Of a stretch of 48,311 bases of DNA, positions 8,784 through 17,076 are shown in pieces. The notes beneath the pieces are model-generated. The model was given only the letters and a program-made list of their open reading frames with translations. It had not been told where the DNA came from and ran no database searches. Source of the stretch: Acidimicrobiaceae bacterium RAAP-2 (GTDB lineage Bacteria; Actinomycetota; Acidimicrobiia; Acidimicrobiales; RAAP-2); assembly GCA_001443545.1 (NCBI GenBank), contig LMAD01000017.1, positions 1 through 48,311 of the forward strand, given 5' to 3'. Each line of letters opens with the position of its first letter. Position 1 is the stretch's first letter. A program made the translations under genes and the position numbers.

Positions 8784-9060
8784 GATCACTCTCCTTCGTT
8801 AGGCAGTAGAAGAGCCAGGGACTCGGAATCGACGCTAATTGGGGACCGTCAAGAGAGCCTGGGAGAACCCTGTGAGGTTCATGAGATATCCCTGTGTCCG
8901 AGGGGTTGCACTTCCGTCTCGACGGTTCCGCCGTTGAGACGATACCCGTCTTCACGAGGAAGTTTGGATTATTCGGAGATTGCGTTACGGCGCCGTTGGT
9001 CCGGAACGAGTCGATAATCGTCGGCCGGTCAGCGGTCCGCGTGACCGAAAATGGGCGGCG
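8784..9060. other. Intergenic region between lysS and the DapB-like gene
   Basis: About 280 bases with no credible reading frame. It holds the Shine-Dalgarno of the DapB-like gene and, on the minus strand, TTGACG near 8848-8853 as a possible -35. Just downstream of the lysS stop is an imperfect hairpin (GGTCA-GCGG / CCGC-TGACC, about 9026-9046) that may act as a terminator but lacks a T-run. I recognise no riboswitch. Confidence 0.4.
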
Positions 9061-10464
9061 TCAGTCGCGCAACGGCTTGAGCGTCGGGAACGCGATGACT
9101 TCGCGGATGTTGGACTCGTCGGTCATCAACATGACCAGTCGGTCGATGCCGACACCGAGGCCGGCCGTCGGGGGCAGCCCCCATTCGAGGGCGCGGACGT
9201 AGTCCTCGTCGATGCGCATCGCCTCGTCGTCGCCGGCCGCCGCCAAGCGGGCCTGCTCCTCGAATCGGCTCCGCTGGTCGACCGGGTCGTTGAGTTCGCT
9301 GAACCCGTTGGAGAGCTCGCGCCCCACGGCGTAGGACTCGAATCGTTCGGTGAGCGCGGGATCGCGACGGTGACGCCGAGCCAGCGGCGACACTTCGACC
9401 GGGTGCTCCGTCACGAAGGCGGGGTCCCACAGTGTCGCTTCGGCGCTCACCTCGAAGAGCTCAGCCAGACAGCGGCCCTCACCCCACGACTCCTGTACCT
9501 CGACGTCGCGCTCGGCGAGCAGGGCCGCCAATCGGACCCGCGGAGTGTGTACCGAGACCTCTTCGCCGACGGCCCCACTGGTGAGCTCGGCCATCGTGTG
9601 TCGGGGCCACGGCGTCGAGAAGGAAAGCGGCTGGCCCTGGTAGGTCGTCTCGGTGGAGCCGAGCACGTCAACGGCCACTCCCGCCACGAGCTCCTCGGTG
9701 AAGGTCATCATGTCTTCGAAGTCCCAGTAGGCGGCGTAGAGCTCGAGCATCGTGAACTCGGGGTTGTGACGAGGGCTCACGCCCTCGTTGCGAAAGACCC
9801 GGCCGAGTTCGAAGACCCGCTCGAAGCCACCGACGACGAGTCGCTTGAGCCAGAGCTCGGGCGCGATGCGAAGGTAGAACTCACTGTCGAGCGCGTTATG
9901 GAACGTGGAGAACGGTCGAGCCGACGCGCCGGTCGGGATGGGGTTGAGGATCGGGGTCTCGACCTCCATGAAGTTGGCCGCCCAACACCGTTCGCGCACG
10001 GCGCGAACGACCTCGCTGCGACGCGCTAGCGTCGTGCGCGACTTCTCGTTCGCCCACAGGTCGGCTTCGCGGTGTCGGTAGCGAAGGTCGAAGTCCGAGA
10101 TCCCGGACCACTTGTCGCCGAAGTTGTGCTGGGCGACGGCCAACGTCTTCCACGAACCGACCTTCACCGAGAGTTCCCCGCGCTTGGTGCGCACGATCTC
10201 GCCCGCGACGCCCACCCAGTCCCCCAGGTGGAGCTTGACGAACTCGTCGAAACCCTCGGTCACGGCCGCCAGGGCGAAGAGCTGGATCTCACCAGTCGAA
10301 TCGCGCATGGTCGCGAAGGCGAGCTTGCCTTGCGTGCGCAACAGCATCACGCGCCCCGCGACGTGCACGGTGACCCCGGACTCCTCGCCGTCGATGAGGT
10401 GGTCCCACGTCCCCTGCAGGTCGCCCGCGTAGGCGTTGTGGGCGAATGAATACGGTGTGGTCAC
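9061..10464 (-). CDS. lysS: Class II lysyl-tRNA synthetase
   Basis: Charges tRNA-Lys. An N-terminal OB-fold anticodon-binding domain (about 30-115, VHVAGRVMLLRTQGKLAF) precedes the class II catalytic core. Motif 2 is VFELGRVFRNEG and motif 3 GLGVGIDRLVML near the C-terminus. The lysine-pocket region PFSTFHNALDSEFYLRIAPE matches LysS. Length 467 aa is slightly short of the usual 490-505. The start is GTG 10464 overlapping the coaX stop as GTGA, so it is the last gene of the fol-pan-coaX run. coaX-lysS adjacency is conserved in Actinobacteria. Confidence 0.96.
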   Translation of the reverse strand: MTTPYSFAHNAYAGDLQGTWDHLIDGEESGVTVHVAGRVMLLRTQGKLAFATMRDSTGEIQLFALAAVTEGFDEFVKLHLGDWVGVAGEIVRTKRGELSVKVGSWKTLAVAQHNFGDKWSGISDFDLRYRHREADLWANEKSRTTLARRSEVVRAVRERCWAANFMEVETPILNPIPTGASARPFSTFHNALDSEFYLRIAPELWLKRLVVGGFERVFELGRVFRNEGVSPRHNPEFTMLELYAAYWDFEDMMTFTEELVAGVAVDVLGSTETTYQGQPLSFSTPWPRHTMAELTSGAVGEEVSVHTPRVRLAALLAERDVEVQESWGEGRCLAELFEVSAEATLWDPAFVTEHPVEVSPLARRHRRDPALTERFESYAVGRELSNGFSELNDPVDQRSRFEEQARLAAAGDDEAMRIDEDYVRALEWGLPPTAGLGVGIDRLVMLMTDESNIREVIAFPTLKPLRD

Positions 10465-11294
10465 GACTGGTCTCCCGAATGATTCCGTTCATGTACGATA
10501 CGCAATCCGTGGAGGGTCAGCCACGGCTCGACGTACTCGACCAATTTCGTGTGCGGCGCGATGAGCCCAGCGAGACCACCGGTCGCGATGACCGTCGCCT
10601 CGCCGAGCTCGTCGAGGATCCGCGCCGCCACCCCGTCGACCTGGGCCGCGAACCCGTACAGGACGCCCGATTGGATGGACTCCACCGTCGAGCGTCCAAT
10701 CACCGATCGGGGTCGAATCAGTTCGACTGATCGCAGGGCCGAGGCCTGGGTGTAGAGCGCCTCGAGCGAGATCGCGACGCCCGGAGCGATCGCCCCGCCC
10801 AGGTACTCCCCCTTGGCGCTGATCGCGTCGAAGGTCGTCGCGGTACCCATATCGACCACGATGGACGCGCCCGGGTAGAGGTCGAAGGCACCCACCGAGT
10901 TCGCGATCCGGTCGGCGCCGACCTCGCGGGGGTTCTCGTAGAGGATCGGCATGCCAGACTTCGTCCCCGGCCCGAGCACGGTGATGGGCAGCGACGCGAA
11001 CCACCGGTTGGCCATGCGGCGTAGCTGGGTGGAGACGGTCGGCACCGACGACGAGATGGCGATCGCGCTGACCGTCTCACGCAGGTCCAACCCCTCGAGG
11101 TCCAACAACTGGGTCAGGACCATCGCGTGTTCGTCGGGCGTTCGCTCGACGATCGTCGACAGGCGCCAGTGATAGGCGAGCCCTCGTTCGTCCGAGGCCC
11201 TCGCGAAACCCATCGCGTCGGCCGAGTCGCTGCTCGCCTCGCCGAACAGACCGATGACGGTCTCGGTGTTCCCCACGTCCATGGCCAATAGCAT
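10461..11294 (-). CDS. coaX: Type III pantothenate kinase
   Basis: Phosphorylates pantothenate, the first step of CoA synthesis from pantothenate. ASKHA fold: phosphate-1 motif DVGNTETVIGLF (6-17), GADRIANSVGAF and the second phosphate motif VVDMGTATTFD. Length 277 aa is usual. Start ATG 11294 shares one base with the panC stop (TGATG), indicating coupling. Aspartate decarboxylase (panD), which lies between panC and coaX in Mycobacterium, is missing here, so beta-alanine must be made elsewhere or imported. Confidence 0.95.
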   Translation of the reverse strand: MLLAMDVGNTETVIGLFGEASSDSADAMGFARASDERGLAYHWRLSTIVERTPDEHAMVLTQLLDLEGLDLRETVSAIAISSSVPTVSTQLRRMANRWFASLPITVLGPGTKSGMPILYENPREVGADRIANSVGAFDLYPGASIVVDMGTATTFDAISAKGEYLGGAIAPGVAISLEALYTQASALRSVELIRPRSVIGRSTVESIQSGVLYGFAAQVDGVAARILDELGEATVIATGGLAGLIAPHTKLVEYVEPWLTLHGLRIVHERNHSGDQS

Positions 11295-12148
11295 CAGTGT
11301 CCTCCTCGGACGTAGACCTCACGGTTGTCGATCAACCGGACACCGTCGACGACCCCGGCGACGAGCGCGCGGCGCAGTCCCGTCTCGGTGTCGTCGGCCG
11401 GGCGAAGGGTGATCGGGTCGACCACCTCCGCGTAGGCGACCTGCACGCCTGCGTGCTCCATCGTCGCTCGCATCATCGCGCGCATCTCGCTGGCGGGCCC
11501 GTCGTGCCCGGAGGCTACGCCGAGCGCGTGGCTCAGCGACAGCGCTCGCGCACGCGCCTCGGGGCTGAGACGGACGTTTCGACTGGAGAGGGCGAGCCCG
11601 TCATCGTCGCGCACGATCGGACAGCCCACCACCGTCACGTCGAGCCCGAGGTCCGCGACCATTCGGCGAACGACCGCGAGCTGCTGGAAGTCCTTCTCGC
11701 CGAAGTAGGCCCGCGACGGTCCCGTCACGATCGCCAGCTTCGCCACGACGCTGGCGACGCCGTCGAAGTGGCCGGGTCGACCGGCCCCCTCCAACCGGTC
11801 GCCGAGACCGGCGACTGACACCGTCGTCAGCGTCGGGTCGGGGAAGGCGGGCCACATCTCGCCCATGGTCGGTTCGACGAGCGCGTCGACGCCGGCCGAC
11901 TCGGCGACGGCTCGATCCTGTCCGGGGGTCCGGGGGTAGGCCCGCAGGTCGTTCGGGTCGTTGAACTGACGGGAGTTGACGAATATCGTCATGATCACGT
12001 AGTCGCCGTTCGCCCGGGCCGCGGCGACCAGCGCCTGATGTCCTTCGTGCAGCGCTCCCATCGTCGCCACGAGTCCGATTCGTCGACCACCCGCGCGCTG
12101 ATCCTCGGCGAGACGTCGCCACCGCTCGAGATCGGTGACGAGCAGCAT
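11294..12148 (-). CDS. panC: Pantothenate synthetase (pantoate-beta-alanine ligase)
   Basis: Joins pantoate and beta-alanine with ATP through a pantoyl-adenylate. Hallmarks are the HIGH-like MGALHEGHQALV near residue 30, FVNSRQFNDPNDLRAYPRT around 56-74, and FGEKDFQQLAVVRRMV, in which GEKD binds substrate. Length 284 aa is normal. It starts at ATG 12148, overlapping the stop of the DUF2520 gene as TGATG. Its partner genes coaX and DUF2520 flank it as in mycobacteria. Confidence 0.96.
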   Translation of the reverse strand: MLLVTDLERWRRLAEDQRAGGRRIGLVATMGALHEGHQALVAAARANGDYVIMTIFVNSRQFNDPNDLRAYPRTPGQDRAVAESAGVDALVEPTMGEMWPAFPDPTLTTVSVAGLGDRLEGAGRPGHFDGVASVVAKLAIVTGPSRAYFGEKDFQQLAVVRRMVADLGLDVTVVGCPIVRDDDGLALSSRNVRLSPEARARALSLSHALGVASGHDGPASEMRAMMRATMEHAGVQVAYAEVVDPITLRPADDTETGLRRALVAGVVDGVRLIDNREVYVRGGH

Positions 12149-12861
12149 CAGGTGAGCGAGTGCGATCGCCGTTCCGCGACGTCGAAGGCGACCTGGGCCA
12201 TCGCCACGTACGTCGCGCGTTCCCCTTCGGGGATTGCGGCGAGGTGGGCGTCGATCGTGGCGAGGTCGCCCCGCGACGCCGGACCGGTCAGCGCCCGTTC
12301 GGGTCCACGCGCCGCCACGTCCTCGAGGGCCATCTTCGACAATGGGAGGAAATCGTCGAGGGTCAATCCGGCGGCGCGCGCGAGACGCTCCACGTGGGCG
12401 AGCAGCGCGACGAGATGGTTCGCCGCGACCGTCGCCGTCGCGTGATACGCCGTGCGCTGATCGTCGCCGAGGCTGAGCGCGCGGCCGTGAAGGGACGAGA
12501 CCAGCACCCGCACGAGCGAGTCGCCAGCGAGGGCGAAGGTGGCGCCCACGAGCCGTTCGGCCCCGACGTCCTCGCTCGGCATCGTGATCAACGGGTGCAT
12601 CGATGCGACGCGCGGGTGCGCGCCGAGTACGGCCAGGGTGCGCGAACCCGCCGCGTGCGCAACGACGCGCGCCGGATCGACGGGCAGGCGGGCGGCCGTT
12701 TCCGCAATGGCGTCATCGGGCACCGCGAGCAGCACCAAGTCGACCTGTCCGATTCGATCGAGTTCGTCGTGGTGCACGAGGTCGACCCGATGCCCGACGC
12801 GAGTCAGGGCGAGGGTGAAGGAGGTGCCGGCTCGGCCGGCTCCCACGATGGCCAGTTTCAT
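12148..12861 (-). CDS. Rossmann-fold DUF2520 protein
   Basis: An N-terminal NAD(P)-binding Rossmann segment (LAIVGAGRAGTSFTLAL, 3-19) is followed by a helical DUF2520 domain (about 120-235), which resembles the C-terminal domain of 6-phosphogluconate-dehydrogenase-like reductases. Homologues sit directly upstream of panC in many Actinobacteria (the Rv3603c position). The fold resembles ketopantoate reductase (PanE), and no panE is seen in the run, so a reductase role feeding PanC is plausible, but this is inference. The gene has its own Shine-Dalgarno (GGAG) and a 36-base gap after folK. Confidence 0.85.
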   Translation of the reverse strand: MKLAIVGAGRAGTSFTLALTRVGHRVDLVHHDELDRIGQVDLVLLAVPDDAIAETAARLPVDPARVVAHAAGSRTLAVLGAHPRVASMHPLITMPSEDVGAERLVGATFALAGDSLVRVLVSSLHGRALSLGDDQRTAYHATATVAANHLVALLAHVERLARAAGLTLDDFLPLSKMALEDVAARGPERALTGPASRGDLATIDAHLAAIPEGERATYVAMAQVAFDVAERRSHSLT

Positions 12862-12897
12862 CTCTGCTCCGTTCCAGCCCCGAGGGTGCCGTTCGGT

Positions 12898-13368
12898 TTA
12901 GTGCAACATCTCGAGTGTATCGAGTACGACGACGCGACCCGCCGCACGCGCGACGTCCGCCTCGCTGATCAGATCGGGGGCCAGTTCGCGCCACGGCACC
13001 ACGACGAAGGCTCGTTCCATGGCCCGCGGGTGGGGAAGGGTGAGTCGGGGGTCTGCGCTGGTGAACCCGTCGACCCAGAGCACGTCGACGTCGAGCGTGC
13101 GCGGTCCCCAGCGCACGTCGCGCGTTCGGTGCCGCGCCTTCTCGACGTCCTGCGCGCGCTCGAGCAGTTCCCAGGGCGTCACCGCGGTCGTGAGCTCCAT
13201 CACGAGGTTCCAGAAGTCGTCCTGGGCCACGCCACCCACCGGCTCGGTCTCGTAGACCCGCGAGAGTCGATAGGGGTCGTGCACGGCGACGGCGGCGACG
13301 GCGGCGCGCAGGTGTTCGGCGCGATCGCCGAGGTTCGAACCGAGCGAGAGGAACGCCCGAGGCGTCAC
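12898..13368 (-). CDS. folK: 2-Amino-4-hydroxy-6-hydroxymethyldihydropteridine diphosphokinase
   Basis: Pyrophosphorylates hydroxymethyl-dihydropterin in folate synthesis. It starts with the family signature FLSLGSNLGDR (6-16), then SRVYETEPVGG, and has the ATP-binding RDVRWGPRTLDVDVLW (about 103-118) and LPHPRAMERAFVV. Length 156 aa is typical. The start overlaps the folB stop by 4 bases. Confidence 0.95.
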   Translation of the reverse strand: MTPRAFLSLGSNLGDRAEHLRAAVAAVAVHDPYRLSRVYETEPVGGVAQDDFWNLVMELTTAVTPWELLERAQDVEKARHRTRDVRWGPRTLDVDVLWVDGFTSADPRLTLPHPRAMERAFVVVPWRELAPDLISEADVARAAGRVVVLDTLEMLH

Positions 13369-13727
13369 CGACGAACCGTGACGCGGACCCCGACCGTCGA
13401 CACGTCTTGGGGCACGGGTGGGCGGAGCTTGCGCGCGGCCACGGTCACCGACTCGATCGCCCCGTCCAGCGCGAGCACCGCTCGGGCCACCGCAGTGGCC
13501 AGGGCCTCGAGCAGGACGAAGCGGCCATCGGTCGCGACGCGCTCGGCCAGGTCCAGGACCTCGGCGTAGTTCGTCGTCTCGGCGAGGTCGTCGCTCAGGG
13601 CCGCCGACGCGATGGGCCGTTCGAAGTCCACGTCGACCTCGATGGGCTGTGGTCGACCACGTTCCTCGGCGAGCGCCCCGACGATCACCGAGCAGCGCAG
13701 GCCCCTCAGTTCGATCCGATCGCTCAC
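13365..13727 (-). CDS. folB: Dihydroneopterin aldolase
   Basis: Cleaves dihydroneopterin to hydroxymethyl-dihydropterin and glycolaldehyde. At 120 aa it has the single T-fold domain: IELRGLRCSVIVGALAEER at the N-terminus, TTNYAEVLDLAERVA in the middle and LLEALATAVARAVL with the catalytic-region Glu. Start GTG 13727 overlaps the upstream stop as GTGA; a longer frame upstream is the shadow of the neighbouring gene. One residue differs from many FolB proteins: the usual catalytic Lys region near the C-terminus reads ARKLRPPVPQDVSTVGV, with Lys present. Confidence 0.92.
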   Translation of the reverse strand: MSDRIELRGLRCSVIVGALAEERGRPQPIEVDVDFERPIASAALSDDLAETTNYAEVLDLAERVATDGRFVLLEALATAVARAVLALDGAIESVTVAARKLRPPVPQDVSTVGVRVTVRR

Positions 13728-14221
13728 TGCGCCTCCGGGAGGTCGACGAGCACCGAACGACCGTCGGGACCGATGGAGCGGCGAAAGAGCGCCTCGACGA
13801 GGGCGATCGACGCGGGCACCGACGGGACGCGCCGCGCCCAGACCAGGTACCCCGCGACGACCCCGAGCAAGCGGTCGGACACGTCGTCGCCGTGGAGCAG
13901 GACGACGACCCCGGCGGCCATGGAGTCGGCTAGGTCTCGGTAGCAGGCGTCGAGCACGTCGCGCTGTTGGGCGCCGCCGCGCAGGGCGTAGTGACCCGCC
14001 GTCATGCCCTGCTCGAGGTAGTTGTTCAAGTTCTGCATCACCGGCAGGATCGAGATGACCCGGGTGAATCCCTGGTGGCGGAGCCACAGCAACTCTTCGT
14101 CGCGTCGAACCCGACGATGGACGGCCGTGGAGCCCCCCGGTCGCTCCGAGACGGCGAGGATTCCGCGGAAGACCCACGTGAAGTTGCGTGGCTCGATGCC
14201 CACTGCCCACTTGCCCCTCAC
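13724..14221 (-). CDS. Dual-specificity-phosphatase-like protein lacking the catalytic cysteine
   Basis: 165-aa protein locked between folP and folB by GTGA overlaps on both sides (start GTG 14221). Its layout follows the dual-specificity phosphatases: ILAVSERPGG (21-30) like the SxRP motif, LRHQGFTRVISILP (47-60) like LxxxGITxVIxL, a helical linker, then VVVLLHGDDVSDR (105-117) where HCxxGxxR is expected. His110 and Arg117 are kept, but the nucleophilic Cys is Gly111 and the loop Gly is Val114. The only Cys is Cys93, in a helix. A normal cysteine-phosphatase reaction is therefore unlikely. It could bind phosphorylated pterins or scaffold the folate enzymes, or use another mechanism for removing phosphate from dihydroneopterin triphosphate; all of these are inference. 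Confidence 0.7.
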   Translation of the reverse strand: MRGKWAVGIEPRNFTWVFRGILAVSERPGGSTAVHRRVRRDEELLWLRHQGFTRVISILPVMQNLNNYLEQGMTAGHYALRGGAQQRDVLDACYRDLADSMAAGVVVLLHGDDVSDRLLGVVAGYLVWARRVPSVPASIALVEALFRRSIGPDGRSVLVDLPEAQ

Positions 14222-15018
14222 GACTCCACCTCCTCCAGCGGACGAGCCACGACATCGCGCAGCTGCACCGTCGCCACTACGTCGTGGACCCGAACTAGGT
14301 CTACTCCGCTCAGCATGGCCCACGCCGCGGTCGCGATCGAACCCTCGAGGCGGTCTTCGACGTCGAGCGGGGGGCGTGAGAGTTCGCCGAGGAATCGCTT
14401 TCGGCTCGTGCCGACGAGCACGGCCGCGTCGTAGCGGTGCGCGAGCTCCACGAAGCGATCGAGGTGGGCGAGCAACGCCCAGTTGTGGGCGGCGGTCTTG
14501 CCGAACCCGATACCGGGGTCGAGCCAGAGGCGTCCGATTCTCGCCTCCCGAGCCCGACGGGCCGCACGTTCGAGGAAGGCGTAGACCTCGTCGACGACGT
14601 CCTCGTAGCGCGGGTCGTCCTGCATCGTGGCGGGCGTTCCCCGGGCGTGCATGGCGACGTAGCCGACGCCGAGTTCGGCCGCGACCTCGAGCAGGCTGCT
14701 CGAGACGTCGTTGATCACGCGCGCGCCCGCAGCCACCGCGGCGCGTGCGACGACCTCCTTCGTGGTGTCGACCGACACCGGGCCGAGGACCGCGAGCTGT
14801 TCGACGACCGGCACGACCCGCGCGAGTTCTTCGCTGACCGACACCGGGGACGACCCCGGTCTCGTCGACTCGCCCCCGACGTCCACGGCGTCGCAGCCCG
14901 CCTCGAAGAAGGACCGCCCCCTCGCTACCGCGTCGACCGGGACGACCGTGCGCGATTCGGGGAAGAACGAGTCGGGGGTGACGTTGACGATGCCCAGGAC
15001 TCCCGGGGCTAGTGCCAC
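14218..15018 (-). CDS. folP: Dihydropteroate synthase
   Basis: Condenses hydroxymethyl-dihydropterin diphosphate with p-aminobenzoate; the target of sulfonamides. TIM-barrel signatures: GIVNVTPDSFF (loop 1), DVGGESTRPGS (loop 2), SVDTTKEVV, INDVSS, YVAMHARGTP, WLDPGIGFGKT and the final VRVHDV with the phosphate-binding Arg-His. About 266 aa, normal. I chose GTG 15018 (protein VALAPGVLGI), which overlaps the last codons of folE by 10 bases; a longer frame upstream is only the folE shadow. Confidence 0.96.
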   Translation of the reverse strand: MALAPGVLGIVNVTPDSFFPESRTVVPVDAVARGRSFFEAGCDAVDVGGESTRPGSSPVSVSEELARVVPVVEQLAVLGPVSVDTTKEVVARAAVAAGARVINDVSSSLLEVAAELGVGYVAMHARGTPATMQDDPRYEDVVDEVYAFLERAARRAREARIGRLWLDPGIGFGKTAAHNWALLAHLDRFVELAHRYDAAVLVGTSRKRFLGELSRPPLDVEDRLEGSIATAAWAMLSGVDLVRVHDVVATVQLRDVVARPLEEVES

Positions 15019-15590
15019 GTCGACCGCCGTTGGTGGATGTACTGCAGAGCCTCGGCGCGATACGCGGCGTCGTCGCGAAAGACGCCGCGCACCGCCGAGG
15101 TCACCGTGGTGACGCCGGACTTCTTCACGCCACGCATGGACATGCAGAAGTGTTCCGCCTCCAGCACGACGATCGAACCGCGGGGGATGAGTTCGCGTTC
15201 CATGGCCTCGACGATCTGGGTCGTCATCCGTTCTTGGACCTGGAGTCGTCGGGCGTACCCCTCGACGAGCCGCGCCATCTTGGAGAGCCCCGTGATCCGC
15301 CCGTCCGCTCCGGGCAGGTACGCGACGTGCGCGTGGCCGATGAACGGGACGAGGTGGTGTTCGCACAGCGAGGTGAAGGGGATATCGCGCACCATGACGA
15401 TCTCGTCGTGTCCGGCTTCAAACGTGACGCGCAGGTGCTCGCCCGGATCGGCCTCGAGTCCCTCGAAGAGCTCGACGTACATGTCGGACACGCGGCGCGG
15501 CGTCTCGACAAGTCCTTCGCGCGTCGGGTCTTCGCCGATCGCCTCGAGCAACTCGCGCACCAGCGCTTCGACTCGGGCCCGGTCGACCAC
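15009..15590 (-). CDS. folE: GTP cyclohydrolase I
   Basis: First step of pterin and folate synthesis, converting GTP to dihydroneopterin triphosphate. It shows the zinc ligands in SLCEHHLVPF and AEHFCMSMRG, the substrate motif GHAHVAYLPG and GLSKMARLVEGYARRLQVQE. Length 193 aa is typical. Start GTG 15590 follows the hpt stop by 2 bases. In Mycobacterium ftsH is directly upstream of folE; it is not present here. Confidence 0.97.
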   Translation of the reverse strand: MVDRARVEALVRELLEAIGEDPTREGLVETPRRVSDMYVELFEGLEADPGEHLRVTFEAGHDEIVMVRDIPFTSLCEHHLVPFIGHAHVAYLPGADGRITGLSKMARLVEGYARRLQVQERMTTQIVEAMERELIPRGSIVVLEAEHFCMSMRGVKKSGVTTVTSAVRGVFRDDAAYRAEALQYIHQRRSTWH

Positions 15591-15592
15591 GA

Positions 15593-16162
15593 TCAGACCC
15601 CGCCGACGTAGGTGTAGATGCCGTCGAGATTCCGGTATCGCTCGCCAACGTCGAGCCCGTAGCCCACGACGAAGGCGGGACCGATGGAGAAGCCCACGTA
15701 CTTCAGGTCCTGCTCGACCCGTTGTTCGCCCTCTTTCAAGAGCAGCGCGCAGACTTCGAGGCTGCGCGGGCTGCGCGCGCCGAGATACTGGCGGAGGTAG
15801 TTCAGGGTCAGCCCCGAGTCGACGACGTCCTCGACGATCAGCACGTCGCGTCCGGCGATGTCGACGTCCAGGTCTTTGACGATGCGAACGACGCCGCTCG
15901 TCTTGGTCGCGGCGCCGTAGCTCGACACCGCCATGAACTCGACTTCGACGGGCAGCTCGATGGTGCGCATGAGGTCGGACATGAAGTTGATGGCGCCCTT
16001 CAAGACGCAGACCAGCAGTGGCGGGTGGCCACCGTAGTCCCGTGAGATCGCCTGGCCGAGCTCCGCGATGCGCTCGCGCAGATCGGTCGCCGAGACCACG
16101 ACCTCACCGAGGTCGTGCGCCGCCCAGTGAGCGGTAAAAGACGTGTCTTCGTGCGAACTCAT
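15593..16162 (-). CDS. hpt: Hypoxanthine phosphoribosyltransferase
   Basis: Purine salvage enzyme converting hypoxanthine or guanine plus PRPP to IMP or GMP. The PRPP-binding motif VLIVEDVVDSGLTL is perfect; FMAVSSYG upstream and DLKYVGFSIGPAFVVGYGLD near the C-terminus fit base recognition. About 189 aa from ATG 16162. On the minus strand TACGCT lies 8 bases before the ATG, a possible leaderless promoter. The tilS-hpt-folE order is conserved in Actinobacteria. Confidence 0.94.
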   Translation of the reverse strand: MSSHEDTSFTAHWAAHDLGEVVVSATDLRERIAELGQAISRDYGGHPPLLVCVLKGAINFMSDLMRTIELPVEVEFMAVSSYGAATKTSGVVRIVKDLDVDIAGRDVLIVEDVVDSGLTLNYLRQYLGARSPRSLEVCALLLKEGEQRVEQDLKYVGFSIGPAFVVGYGLDVGERYRNLDGIYTYVGGV

Positions 16163-16182
16163 GCCAGGCCAGCGTAGTGGAG

Positions 16183-17064
16183 CTACTCGAGTCGGAGGAA
16201 CTGACGTCGCCGGCTCAAGCGGCGACCTCCGGTCAACTCCACCGCCGTGACCGCCCCGTCGACGACCCGCAGCGCCCGCTCGACCTCCGCCGCGCTCGGT
16301 GGGTGCTCCTCGTCCCCGATCGACCGCAGGCGCGCACGTAGCCACCGCCGGAGCCGAGCCCGGGGCCAGTCGCGCAGCTCTCGACAGTCGACCTGGTCGA
16401 GTGGTCGCACGTCGAGCGCGGCCAGTTCGTCGAGCCATCGACGCTCGTCATTGATCAACGACGCCTGGCGAGCGAGGATTGGCACAACGTCGCGTTCGGC
16501 GATGTCGTTGGCCAGCGGCAGCAACTCGTGGCGAACCCGGTTTCGCCAGAAGGCCGGACTGTCGTTGGTCTCGTCGTGGCGAGCCACGACGTCGCGGGCC
16601 GCGACCAGCGCGTGCAGGTCGGAGCGGCGAAGCGAACGCAGCGGCTTCGTCAGATCGTCGACCATGGGCGAGAGCCCGTCCACCCCCGCGCCACGCAGCA
16701 GGTTCAACAGCACGGTCTCGGCGAGGTCGTCCATCGTGTGTCCGGTCATCGCTGCGGCGGGCAGCACCCGGCGTCGCTCGGAACGAGCTCGCGCCTCGAG
16801 ATTTGGGCCCGGCGCCACCTCGACGTCGTGGAGCACGACCGCGACGCCGAGTCGGGCGCCGAGGTCCTCGACGAACGACGCGTCGAGCCCACTGCTCGGT
16901 CGCAGGTGGTGATCGACGTGGTGGACCGTTACCGCGAGCTCCGCGTCTAGGGCTAGCAGCAGCAGCCCGACGGAATCGGGGCCACCCGACACGGCGAGAT
17001 CGACCGCGGCGCCGGCCGGTGGGAAGTGGCAGGCCCGAAGCAACGATGGCCCGACGGACGTCAC
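16183..17064 (-). CDS. tilS: tRNA(Ile)-lysidine synthetase
   Basis: Converts the wobble C of tRNA-Ile(CAU) to lysidine. The PP-loop motif SGGPDS is at about 26-31, with HHVDHHLRPSS downstream, then AMTGHTMDDLAETVLLNLLRG, the family's (H)xxDDxxET signature. The 293-aa length matches the short actinobacterial form without the full C-terminal domains. GTG 17064 lies 6 bases after TAACCT (17076-17071), which looks like a leaderless -10 box; its first three bases are the znuB stop codon. Confidence 0.93.
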   Translation of the reverse strand: MTSVGPSLLRACHFPPAGAAVDLAVSGGPDSVGLLLLALDAELAVTVHHVDHHLRPSSGLDASFVEDLGARLGVAVVLHDVEVAPGPNLEARARSERRRVLPAAAMTGHTMDDLAETVLLNLLRGAGVDGLSPMVDDLTKPLRSLRRSDLHALVAARDVVARHDETNDSPAFWRNRVRHELLPLANDIAERDVVPILARQASLINDERRWLDELAALDVRPLDQVDCRELRDWPRARLRRWLRARLRSIGDEEHPPSAAEVERALRVVDGAVTAVELTGGRRLSRRRQFLRLE

Positions 17065-17076
17065 CCCCGTAGGTTA
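17065..17076 (-). promoter_or_regulatory. Leaderless -10 box of tilS, sharing the znuB stop codon
   Basis: On the minus strand TAACCT (17076-17071) is followed by 6 bases and the tilS start GTG 17064. The TAA of this hexamer is also the znuB stop codon. The spacing matches the other TANNNT-N6/7-RTG starts in the window. No experimental support is available. Confidence 0.45.

Noticed and set aside
9026..9046. Imperfect hairpin after lysS as a riboswitch for the DapB-like gene
   Set aside because: Too small, wrong orientation for a leader, and no lysine-riboswitch core.
13365..14255. Long frame (about 296 codons) that would extend folB upstream
   Set aside because: The N-terminal half is the out-of-frame shadow of the phosphatase-like gene; GTG 13727 with a GTGA overlap gives the normal FolB length.
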